The notes beneath the pieces are model-generated. The model was given only the letters and a program-made list of their open reading frames with translations. It searched no databases and was not told where the DNA came from. A DNA stretch of 38,803 nt. Source: an uncultured Eubacteriales bacterium (GTDB lineage Bacteria; Bacillota; Clostridia; Oscillospirales; Oscillospiraceae). Each line of letters begins with the position of its first letter. Within the stretch, counting starts at the first letter, position 1. This document shows positions 32,241-38,803 of this stretch, piece by piece. A program made the translations under genes and the position numbers. The stretch lies in the NCBI GenBank assembly GCA_900556935.1, contig USQL01000007.1:1-38803 (forward strand). Reading direction: 5' to 3'.

Positions 32241-33413
32241 ATGGAAAAAATCGGTATTTTCGGAGGCTCTTTCAATCCGCCCCACCTGGGGCATATCCGC
32301 GGCGCGGAGTATGCCCTGGAGGCCCTGGGGCTTACGAAGCTTTTGCTGATCCCCACCCGGCACACGCCGGGAAAGCCCGTTCCCGAGACCGGTGCCGGCG
32401 ATGCCCAGCGGCTGGAAATGCTGCGTTTGACAGCCGCCCGGGAGCCGCGGCTGGAGGTTTCCGACCTGGAGCTTCGGGAAGACGGCTTTACCTGGGAGAC
32501 GATTCAGCGGGTATCCCAGGCGCACCCGGGCGCGAAGCTCTATCTGCTTCTGGGCACGGACATGTTCCAGAAATTTCCCCAGTGGAAAAACGCGGAGGAC
32601 ATTTGCAAAAACACGGTGATTGCGGTCCTGCGCAGGGGGGATAAAAAGGAAGCCCAGATACTGGAGCAGACCAAGGCGCTGCTGGAAGAAATGGGCGGCT
32701 CTGTGGAGCTCCTTTCCAATCCGGTGACGGCCATTTCCTCTACCCAGCTGCGGCGGCTGATTGCCTTCCGGGCGGGAGGGAAATTTTTGGACCCGGCGGT
32801 TTTTTCCTATATTCAAAACGAAAAGCTCTACGATTCCGGGGCGGATTTCCGGAATCTTCCCATGGAGGAGCTGCAAAAGGTGGTTGTCAGGCTCTTAAAT
32901 CCCAACCGGGTCAACCATGTTCTGGGCTGCCGGGATACGGCGGTGGAGCTGGCAAGGCGCTGGGGGGCCAACGAAACCGACGCGGGCAGGGCAGGGCTGC
33001 TGCACGATATTACCAAGGCTCTGGACGGCCCCCTGCAATTGACATTGTGCGCGGCCTATGGTAGAATGTTGGATGATTTCTCCAGAAAATACCCCAAAAC
33101 CCTCCATGCGCTCACAGGAAGCCTGGTTGCGCGGGAGATTTTTGGGGAAAATGAGGCTGTGGTCTCCGCCATTGAATCCCACACCACCGGAAAGGCCAAT
33201 ATGAATCTTTTGGAGACCATTATCTATGTTGCCGATTACATGGAACCCAACCGGGATTTCCCGGGGGTGGAAAAACTCCGGGAGCTGGCCTTCTCGGATA
33301 TCCGGGCGGCGCTGAAGCTGGGGCTGGAAATGACCCTGGAGCATCTGGCGGAGCAGGGGGGAGAGGTTTCCCCGGCCTCCCGGGAGGCACTGGCCTTTTT
33401 GAACGAGCAATAA
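32241..33413 (+). CDS. nadD: Fused nicotinate-nucleotide adenylyltransferase NadD and HD-domain hydrolase YqeK
   Basis: 390 residues. Residues 1-195 are NadD: GSFNPPHLGH at 9-18 (the HxGH type nucleotidyl-transfer motif), LLIPTRHTPGK, LLLGTDMFQKFPQW and ISSTQLRRLI. It adenylylates nicotinate mononucleotide in NAD synthesis. Residues about 205-390 are YqeK, with H255-D256 in LLHDITKAL, SHTTGKANMN and VADYMEPNRDF; YqeK proteins hydrolyse diadenosine tetraphosphate. In most Firmicutes the two are separate adjacent genes, so this is a gene fusion. Uninterrupted frame, no internal stop or good internal start, so the fusion is unlikely to be an artefact. Lies between yhbY and rsfS. Confidence 0.96.
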   Translation: MEKIGIFGGSFNPPHLGHIRGAEYALEALGLTKLLLIPTRHTPGKPVPETGAGDAQRLEMLRLTAAREPRLEVSDLELREDGFTWETIQRVSQAHPGAKLYLLLGTDMFQKFPQWKNAEDICKNTVIAVLRRGDKKEAQILEQTKALLEEMGGSVELLSNPVTAISSTQLRRLIAFRAGGKFLDPAVFSYIQNEKLYDSGADFRNLPMEELQKVVVRLLNPNRVNHVLGCRDTAVELARRWGANETDAGRAGLLHDITKALDGPLQLTLCAAYGRMLDDFSRKYPKTLHALTGSLVAREIFGENEAVVSAIESHTTGKANMNLLETIIYVADYMEPNRDFPGVEKLRELAFSDIRAALKLGLEMTLEHLAEQGGEVSPASREALAFLNEQ

Positions 33414-33441
33414 CATTTTTATTCCAGAAAGGAACGAATAC

Positions 33442-33813
33442 ATGCTTACACCCAAAGAAATCGCCTACGAGGTGACCAAAGCCCTGGATGCCAAGAAGGG
33501 CATGGATATCCAGCTTTTGAAGATTGACAAAATTAGCTCCCTTGCGGACTATTTCCTGATTTGCACCGGCACCTCCAATACCCACGTCAAAACCCTCTGC
33601 GATTACGCCGAGTACACCCTGGAGCAGCTGGGGGAGACCATGCTCAGCCGGGAGGGCCACCGGGGGAACTCCTGGGAGCTATTGGACTACGGCACCATCG
33701 TTGTCCATGTCTTTACCGAGGAGGCCCGGGAATTCTACGCCCTGGAGCGCCTGTGGGCAGACGCGGAGAGAATTGATTTGAAGGATATTATTGTGGAAGA
33801 ACCCACAAAGTAA
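33442..33813 (+). CDS. rsfS: Ribosomal silencing factor RsfS
   Basis: 123 residues, ATG with AGAAAGG upstream. Conserved stretches are KIDKISSLADYFLICTGTSN, VKTLCDYAEYTLEQLG, REGHRGNSWELLDYGTIVVHVF and AREFYALERLWADAERIDL. It binds ribosomal protein uL14 and blocks subunit joining when nutrients are short. Normal length. It follows the NadD-YqeK fusion and precedes leuS by a short gap. Confidence 0.97.
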   Translation: MLTPKEIAYEVTKALDAKKGMDIQLLKIDKISSLADYFLICTGTSNTHVKTLCDYAEYTLEQLGETMLSREGHRGNSWELLDYGTIVVHVFTEEAREFYALERLWADAERIDLKDIIVEEPTK

Positions 33814-33831
33814 CAGGAGATGTCAGAAAAG

Positions 33832-36255
33832 ATGAATTACGATTTTGCGAAAATCGAAGCCAAATGGCACAAGTACTGGGAGGAGAACAATACCTTCCAT
33901 ACCGATGTGTGGGATTTTTCCAAGCCAAAGTACTATGTCCTGGACATGTTCCCGTACCCTTCCGGTGTAGGCCTGCACGCGGGCCATCCTGAGGGCTATA
34001 CCGCGACGGACATCATGTCCCGCATGAAGCGGATGCAGGGCTATAACGTTTTGCACCCCATGGGCTATGACTCCTTCGGCCTGCCCGCCGAGCAGTATGC
34101 CATCAATACCGGCAACCACCCCGAGGGCTTTACCAAGAAGAACATTGAAACCTTCTCCAAGCAGCTCAAGGAGCTGGGCTTTGACTACGACTGGTCCAAG
34201 ATGATTGCCACCTCGGACCCCAGCTTCTATAAGTGGACCCAGTGGATTTTCAAGCAGCTCTACGAGGCGGGCTACGCCAAGCGGATTGAGATGCCCGTCA
34301 ACTGGTGCGAGGAGCTGGGCACCGTGCTGAGCAACGATGAGGTCATCGACGGCAAGTCCGAGCGGGGCGGCTATCCCGTTGTCAAGAAGAATATGATGCA
34401 GTGGGTTATTGACCAGCCGGCCTTTGCCGAGAAGCTGCTGGAGGGCCTCAATGAGATTGACTGGCCGGAATCCACCAAGGAAATCCAGCGCAACTGGATT
34501 GGCAAGTCCACCGGTGTTGAGGTGGATTTCAAGCTGGTGGGCGGCGGAGATTTCTCCATCTATACCACCTGTATCGAAACCATTTACGGCATCACCTTTA
34601 TGGTCCTGGCCCCCGACGGCAAGATTGTTCAGGACCTGATGGAACGGATTGAAAATAAGGAAGAGGTCCGGGTCTACATCGACGAGACCGTCAAAAAGAG
34701 CGACATGGACCGCATCGAGCTCAACAAGGGCAAGACCGGCTGCCGCCTGCAGGGCGTGTATGCCATCAATCCGGTCAACGGAAAGCAGGTGCCGGTGTTC
34801 ATCGGTGACTTCGTCCTGGCAAACTACGGCACCGGTGCCGTCATGGCCGTGCCCAGCCACGACCAGCGTGACTTTGAGTACGCCGTGGCCCACAACATTC
34901 CCATGATTCAGGTCATTGAGGGCCGGGATGTCAGCCAGTGCGCCTTTGAAAAGCAGGATTACCTGGGCAAGGGCTGCCGCCTGGTAAACTCCGAGGAGTT
35001 CACCGGCCTGACCGTGGAGGAGGCCAAAGAGGCCATTACCCAGAAGCTGGAAAACATGGGCGTTGCCAGAAGAAAAATCAACTACCATTTCCGGGAGTGG
35101 ATTTTCGCCCGCCAGCGCTACTGGGGCGAGCCCGTGCCCTGTGTGTATACCCAGGACGGCAAGATTTATTTCGTGCCCGACGAGGAGCTGCCGGTGATTC
35201 TGCCGGAGCTGGAGGACTACAAGGGCCGGGGCGGCCAGGCACCGCTGGAAAACGCCACCGAGTGGAAGCAGTATGACCATAACGGCATCAAGGGCACCCG
35301 GGAGACCTCTACCATGCCCGGCTCCGCCGGTTCCTCCTGGTACTATATGCGCTATATCGACCCCAAGAACGACAAGGAGTTCTGCAACCAGGAGCTTTTG
35401 AAGCACTGGATGCCCGTTGACCTGTATGTGGGCGGCCCGGAGCACGCGGTAGGTCACCTGATGTACTCTCGGATCTGGAACCGCTTCCTGTATGACAAGG
35501 GCCTGTCTCCCGTAAAGGAGCCCTTCCAGAAGCTGGTGCACCAGGGCATGATTCTGGGCGAAAACGGCATCAAGATGGGCAAGCGCTTCCCGGAGTTTGT
35601 GGTCAATCCCAGCGACATTGTCCGGGACTACGGCGCGGATACCCTGCGGCTGTATGAAATGTTCATGGGCCCCCTGGAGGTGTCCAAGCCCTGGAGCTCC
35701 CAGGGTGTGGCCGGTGCCAAGAAGTTTATCAACCGTGTTTGGAACTTCTTCTCCGAGAGCGCCAATATCACCGATACCGACGACGGCAAGCTCACCAAGA
35801 TTTACCACCAGACTGTGAAGAAGGTTTCCTCTGATTTTGAGGACCTGGCATTCAATACCGCCATTGCCCAGATGATGGTCTTCGTCAACGAGGTTTATAA
35901 GAACGGCACCTGCCCCAGGGAATACGCCGAGGGCTTTGTCAAGATGATCTCCTGCATCATCCCTCATGTCGGTGAGGAGCTGTGGCAGCTGCTGGGCCAT
36001 GACAAGACCATTGCCTACGAGAGCTGGCCAAAGTATGACGAAGAAAAGTGCAAGGACCACGAGGTCACCTTTGCCGTCCAGGTCAACGGCAAGATGCGGG
36101 GTACCGTCCTGATGGACGCGGACTTGGACAACGATACCGTGGTGAAAAATGTCCTGGCCGACGAGAAGATTGCCCGGTTCCTGGAAAAGCAGGGGGGCAG
36201 CATTGTGAAGACCATTGTGGTCAAGAACAAGCTGGTCAACCTGATCGTGAAATAA
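33832..36255 (+). CDS. leuS: Leucyl-tRNA synthetase with variant KMSKS loop
   Basis: 807 residues from ATG 33832, preferred because AGGAG at 33815-33819 is 12 bases away but touches the alternative ATG at 33820, which would be too close. Class I motifs: PYPSGVGLHAGHPEGY with H49-A-G-H52 (HIGH type) and, where KMSKS is expected, K581-M-G-K-R585 in ENGIKMGKRFPE. An editing domain (CP1) lies about 220-420 and the anticodon and C-terminal domains follow. It charges tRNA-Leu. The KMGKR form is known in some Clostridia and Bacteroidetes LeuRS and is not evidence of inactivity. Last gene of the cluster; no good terminator follows it before the rpsU promoter. Confidence 0.97.
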   Translation: MNYDFAKIEAKWHKYWEENNTFHTDVWDFSKPKYYVLDMFPYPSGVGLHAGHPEGYTATDIMSRMKRMQGYNVLHPMGYDSFGLPAEQYAINTGNHPEGFTKKNIETFSKQLKELGFDYDWSKMIATSDPSFYKWTQWIFKQLYEAGYAKRIEMPVNWCEELGTVLSNDEVIDGKSERGGYPVVKKNMMQWVIDQPAFAEKLLEGLNEIDWPESTKEIQRNWIGKSTGVEVDFKLVGGGDFSIYTTCIETIYGITFMVLAPDGKIVQDLMERIENKEEVRVYIDETVKKSDMDRIELNKGKTGCRLQGVYAINPVNGKQVPVFIGDFVLANYGTGAVMAVPSHDQRDFEYAVAHNIPMIQVIEGRDVSQCAFEKQDYLGKGCRLVNSEEFTGLTVEEAKEAITQKLENMGVARRKINYHFREWIFARQRYWGEPVPCVYTQDGKIYFVPDEELPVILPELEDYKGRGGQAPLENATEWKQYDHNGIKGTRETSTMPGSAGSSWYYMRYIDPKNDKEFCNQELLKHWMPVDLYVGGPEHAVGHLMYSRIWNRFLYDKGLSPVKEPFQKLVHQGMILGENGIKMGKRFPEFVVNPSDIVRDYGADTLRLYEMFMGPLEVSKPWSSQGVAGAKKFINRVWNFFSESANITDTDDGKLTKIYHQTVKKVSSDFEDLAFNTAIAQMMVFVNEVYKNGTCPREYAEGFVKMISCIIPHVGEELWQLLGHDKTIAYESWPKYDEEKCKDHEVTFAVQVNGKMRGTVLMDADLDNDTVVKNVLADEKIARFLEKQGGSIVKTIVVKNKLVNLIVK

Positions 36256-36289
36256 TTTTGAATTTTTTTGAAAAAATCGGAATTATTTC

Positions 36290-36318
36290 TTGACATTTCG
36301 GGAAAGAGACAATATAAT
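36290..36318 (+). promoter_or_regulatory. Strong predicted sigma-A promoter of rpsU
   Basis: Perfect -35 TTGACA (36290-36295), 17-base spacer and perfect -10 TATAAT (36313-36318). Predicted start near 36325. A leader hairpin GCATCC/GGATGC follows at 36342-36364. Confidence 0.93.
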
Positions 36319-36383
36319 AATCTAGCCTAACGGCCCTGAACGCATCCTGGATCGAGCCGGATGCATCGGAGGGAGGGAAAACA

Positions 36384-36566
36384 ATGTCTGAAATTCGCGT
36401 AAAGGAAAACGAATCTCTGGAGAGCGCTCTGCGTCGGTTTAAGCGCAGCTGTGCCAAGGAGGGCGTTATCGCCGAAGTTAAGAAGCGCGAGCATTACGTC
36501 AGCCCCAGCCTGAAGCGTAAGCAGAAGTCTGAAGCTGCCCGTAAGAACAAGAGAAAGTTCTATTAA
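36384..36566 (+). CDS. rpsU: Ribosomal protein S21 (bS21)
   Basis: 60 residues, ATG with GGAGGGAGGG upstream. VKENESLESALRRFKRSCAK at the start, EVKKREHYVSPSLKRKQKSE in the middle and a highly basic end (ARKNKRKFY), as in all S21 proteins. Part of the 30S platform, needed for initiation. Flanked by a strong promoter and a strong terminator, so it is a single-gene unit. Confidence 0.99.
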   Translation: MSEIRVKENESLESALRRFKRSCAKEGVIAEVKKREHYVSPSLKRKQKSEAARKNKRKFY

Positions 36567-36588
36567 TATCCCTCTTGAGTTGTGCGCT

Positions 36589-36623
36589 AGCCGCCCCGGA
36601 AGTTTTCCGGGGCGGCTTTTTTT
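36589..36623 (+). terminator. Intrinsic terminator after rpsU
   Basis: AGCCGCCCCGGAA pairs with TTCCGGGGCGGCT around a short loop, followed by TTTTTTT. One of the strongest terminators in the window. Confidence 0.96.
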
Positions 36624-36647
36624 AACCTTCCCCAGCGGGGAAGGTTA
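36624..36647 (+). repeat. Solitary repeat head hairpin
   Basis: AACCTTCCCC-ag-CGGGGAAGGTT, directly after the rpsU terminator and 1 base before copy B. It is the same CCTTCCCC/GGGGAAGG head that opens copies C and D, without the rest of the element. Confidence 0.75.
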
Positions 36648-36648
36648 A

Positions 36649-36744
36649 GAGGCTTCCCCTCCGGGGAAGCTGGCTCGGCGCAGCCGAGACTGATGAGGGG
36701 CAGTAGAGACGGGCGGGATAAGAAAGCTTGGGCGAATTCGTATA
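36649..36744 (+). repeat. Interspersed intergenic repeat, type I copy B
   Basis: Same layout as 1644-1746: head GGCTTCCCC-tc-CGGGGAAGC, GGC, a second hairpin whose arms are TCGGC/GCCGA instead of AGGGC/GCCCT, GACTGATGAGGGGC, and a tail GGGCGAATTCGTATA. The arm change is compensated on both sides. The tail is less complete than in other copies (no CCCCCGGAC). Confidence 0.85.
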
Positions 36745-36764
36745 ATCTGAAAGCTGAAACCCCT

Positions 36765-36964
36765 AGCCTTCTCCTGCTTGGAGAAGGTGGCCCGCAGGCC
36801 GGATGTGGAGGGGACACCTTGCGGGAGTGCCGAGCTAAAAAAGGCGCTGAAAGCCTTAGATTCCGTGTTTTGGCGATATTTTCTTACTCGCTCTGGCACT
36901 CGTTATAGGTGTCCCCTCCACATTCCCCCGCTGCGGCGGGGACCTTCTCCAGCAGGAGAAGGCT
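36765..36964. mobile_element. 200-base MITE-like element with about 55-base inverted ends
   Basis: AGCCTTCTCCTGCTTGGAGAAGG at the left end is mirrored by CCTTCTCCAGCAGGAGAAGGCT at the right; further in, GTGGAGGGGACACC (left) is mirrored by GGTGTCCCCTCCAC (right), and GAGTGCCGAGC by GCTCTGGCACTC. The centre (about 60 bases) is AT-richer and has no gene. No transposase is present, so any movement would need one supplied elsewhere. It sits tail-to-tail between repeat copies B and C. Confidence 0.75.
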
Positions 36965-36975
36965 TTTCGGCTTCT

Positions 36976-37126
36976 GTCCGGGGGTATACGTATTCGCCCG
37001 GGGGTTCTCCGCACCGGTTCTGCGTACCGATGTTTTTATGGTGCGATTGCCACAGGCAATCGTTTATTGGAATTCGCTGCGCGGAGCACCACGCTGCGGC
37101 GGTCCCCCTTCCCCGATGGGGAAGGG
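36976..37126 (-). repeat. Interspersed intergenic repeat, type II copy C (inverted)
   Basis: On the minus strand: head CCCTTCCCC-at-CGGGGAAGGG, then CCGCAGCGTGGTGCTCCGCG and CAGCGAATTC, a hairpin CGATTGCC-tgt-GGCAATCG, and a tail GGGCGAATACGTATACCCCC followed by GGAC. The head ends 3 bases from the malQ stop codon. Copy D beyond the other end of malQ has the same parts with a different, self-complementary hairpin. Confidence 0.85.
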
Positions 37127-37128
37127 TT

Positions 37129-38616
37129 TCAGTTCTGACTCTCCTTGGGTCCCCGGTCGTAGCGCTGGGTGAGCTCCCGGATTTTGGCGGCCAGGGCGTT
37201 GGTGGCGCAGCCCTTCTTCACCCGCCAGGTCCAGTTGGAGCCCATGGTGCCGGGGAAGTTCATCCGGGCCTCGCCGCCCAGGTTCAGGTAGTCCTGGAGC
37301 TGGACAATGGCCCGATCCGAAACGGAACTCATGGCCGTGCGGATAGTACCCCAGACATAGCCCTCTTTTTTGGTCAATGTCATGTAGTCCACGGCAACCT
37401 TCACAGCCTCCGGGGAGGCGGTCTCAAACCACTGGCGCATGGTCATGTTGTCATGGGTGCCGGTGTAGCAGACGGTGTTGGCGGTGTAGGTGTGGGGCCG
37501 GTACTCGGAGGGCTCCTTGGAGTCAAAGGCAAATTCCAGCACCTTCATACCGGGATAGCCGGATTCGTCCCGCAGGTCCAGCACCTCCTGGGTCAAAAAG
37601 CCCAGGTCCTCGGCAATAAAGTCCAGCTTCGGCAGTCCCTTTTTCAGCGCGTTTACAAAGGACATGCCCGGGCCCTTGACCCAGTGGCCGTTCCGGGCGG
37701 TCTCGTCCCCGTAGGGCACGGACCAGTAGGCCTCAAAGCCCCGGAAATGGTCCAGCCGCACCACGTCGAAGAGCTTCCCCGCGGCACCCAGCCGGTCCAG
37801 CCACCACTTGTAGCCCGTCTGCTCCATTTTGTCCCAGCGGTACAGGGGGTTGCCCCAGAGCTGGCCGTCGGCGGTAAAGGCATCCGGGGGGCACCCGGCC
37901 ACGGCGGTGGGGGCAAGGGTTTCATCCAGCTCAAACAGCTCCGGATTCTTCCAGACCTCCACGGAGTCATAGGGGACGTAAATGGGCACGTCGCCAATGA
38001 GCTCAATGCCCAGCTCCCCCGCTCGTCTTTTCAGCGCGTCCCACTGCTTGTAGAACAGGTACTGGACAAAGCAGTAGAAGCCAATCTCCTGGGAAAGCTC
38101 CCGGGCGGCCTTCTCCAGGGCCTCGGGCTTGCGAAGCTTTACGTCCTCCTCCCAGGAAAACCAGGGGGCGAAATGATGGCTTTCCTTCAGGGCCATGTAC
38201 AGGGCAAAGTCCGGCAGCCACTTTTCGTTTCGCTTGCGGAAGGCGTTCAGCGCCCGCTCATTGCGGAAGCGGCTGTAGGCCAGTTTCAAAATGGGGGCGC
38301 GGCCATTGTAGAGCTTGCCGAAGTCCACCTTGGTTTCGTCGCTGCCCCAGTCAACATTCATAACCTCCTCCTTGGTCAGCAGATGCTGCCGGACCAGGGT
38401 GTCCAGGTCGATTAAATAGGGGTTTCCGGCGTAGGCGGAGCAGGACTGATAGGGGCTGTCCCCATAGCCCGTAGGGCCCAGAGGCAGCAGCTGCCAGGAC
38501 TGCTGGCCGGACTTGTGCAGAAAGTCCAAAAAAGCATAGGCGTTTTTCCCCATAGTGCCCACTCCATAGGGCCCAGGCAGGGATGTGATGTGCATGAGAA
38601 TACCGGCTTTGCGCAT
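37129..38616 (-). CDS. malQ: 4-alpha-glucanotransferase (amylomaltase, GH77)
   Basis: 495 residues, the usual length for a GH77 enzyme without an N-terminal extension; ATG with AAGGAG upstream. Starts RKAGILMHITSLPGPYGVGTMG, has PLGPTGYGDSPYQSCSAYAGNP, the nucleophile D289 in VVRLDHFRGFEAYW, acid/base E336 in FIAEDLGFL and the third acid D389 in TGTHDNMTMRQW. Moves alpha-1,4-glucan segments between chains, in glycogen or maltodextrin metabolism. It stands alone here, with repeat elements packed at both ends (3 bases after its stop and about 25 bases before its start), so its promoter must lie within or beyond copy D. No other glycogen genes are nearby. Confidence 0.97.
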   Translation of the reverse strand: MRKAGILMHITSLPGPYGVGTMGKNAYAFLDFLHKSGQQSWQLLPLGPTGYGDSPYQSCSAYAGNPYLIDLDTLVRQHLLTKEEVMNVDWGSDETKVDFGKLYNGRAPILKLAYSRFRNERALNAFRKRNEKWLPDFALYMALKESHHFAPWFSWEEDVKLRKPEALEKAARELSQEIGFYCFVQYLFYKQWDALKRRAGELGIELIGDVPIYVPYDSVEVWKNPELFELDETLAPTAVAGCPPDAFTADGQLWGNPLYRWDKMEQTGYKWWLDRLGAAGKLFDVVRLDHFRGFEAYWSVPYGDETARNGHWVKGPGMSFVNALKKGLPKLDFIAEDLGFLTQEVLDLRDESGYPGMKVLEFAFDSKEPSEYRPHTYTANTVCYTGTHDNMTMRQWFETASPEAVKVAVDYMTLTKKEGYVWGTIRTAMSSVSDRAIVQLQDYLNLGGEARMNFPGTMGSNWTWRVKKGCATNALAAKIRELTQRYDRGPKESQN

Positions 38617-38642
38617 AATAACAACTCCTTCTTTATTCTTAA

Positions 38643-38803
38643 ACCTTCCCCTTGGGGAAGGGGGACCGCGCAGCGTGGTGCTCCGCGCAGCGAATTCAAA
38701 TCATGATAGCTGCCGGTGGCAGCTATACCATAATTTGTGGATGAGGTGCGGCAGGCACCGACGGAATTAAAAAACCCGGGCGAATTCGTATACCCCCGGA
38801 CGG
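38643..38803 (+). repeat. Interspersed intergenic repeat, type II copy D
   Basis: Head CCTTCCCC-tt-GGGGAAGG, then CCGCGCAGCGTGGTGCTCCGCG and CAGCGAATTC, hairpin ATAGCTGCC-ggt-GGCAGCTAT, GGATGAGGTGCGG, and tail GGGCGAATTCGTATACCCCC then GGACG at the window edge. It is the mate of copy C. The element may continue past the edge. Confidence 0.85.

Noticed and set aside
33823..36060. 745-codon minus-strand frame opposite leuS
   Set aside because: Antisense shadow of a conserved synthetase, with no ribosome-binding site and no family motifs.
36778..38415. 545-codon plus-strand frame across the repeat cluster and malQ
   Set aside because: It joins a MITE-like element to the antisense strand of malQ and has no ribosome-binding site.

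Overview
The window looks like a chromosomal segment of a gut-type, moderately high-GC Clostridia bacterium, probably Oscillospiraceae/Ruminococcaceae. This is inferred from Gram-positive style Shine-Dalgarno sites, a Noc/ParB protein, a tetrahydrofolate riboswitch, the smc-ftsY-rdgB-yhbY-nadD/yqeK-rsfS-leuS gene order, and dense intergenic hairpin repeats. No species can be named from the sequence alone.

Layout. (1) 1-1629: the end of an OmpR-type response regulator and its PhoR-like sensor kinase. (2) 1630-2353: a long control region with an interspersed repeat, two sigma-A-type promoters, a 58-base GACA microsatellite at the predicted transcription start, and a terminator-like hairpin. (3) 2354-8719: a tight five-gene operon encoding a VTC-domain protein, a DUF4956 membrane protein, a CotH-like kinase, a cellulose-synthase-like glycosyltransferase with PilZ domain, and a membrane-anchored GH5 glucanase. 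It probably makes a cellulose-like exopolysaccharide and may be phase-variable. (4) 8772-9055: a small hydrophobic holin-like toxin candidate with an odd start codon. (5) 9109-10485: a folate ECF S-component (folT) on the minus strand, with an extra C-terminal domain, under a THF riboswitch, terminator and promoter. (6) 10617-11411: noc/parB. (7) 11544-22756: a ten-gene minus-strand capsule/EPS operon (priming transferase, epimerase, six glycosyltransferases, Wzy-like polymerase, Wzx-like flippase) from a promoter near 22730. (8) 22778-24035: an N-acetylhexosamine-kinase-like gene with its own promoter and terminator. (9) About 24036-26525: an AT-richer island with a 29-codon phage tape-measure remnant and a hybrid histidine kinase. 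(10) 26526-36255: a core plus-strand operon, smc through leuS. (11) 36290-36623: rpsU with promoter and terminator. (12) 36624-38803: repeat clusters on both sides of malQ.

How it fits together. Two separate surface-polysaccharide systems lie within 20 kb: a synthase-dependent one (cellulose-like, potentially c-di-GMP-gated and repeat-tuned) and a Wzx/Wzy-dependent one. The core cluster joins chromosome organisation (Smc, Noc), membrane targeting (FtsY), ribosome assembly and silencing (YhbY, RsfS), NAD synthesis, nucleotide clean-up and leucyl-tRNA charging. Intergenic repeats with shared heads and tails, but compensating changes in their hairpin arms, fill many gene borders.
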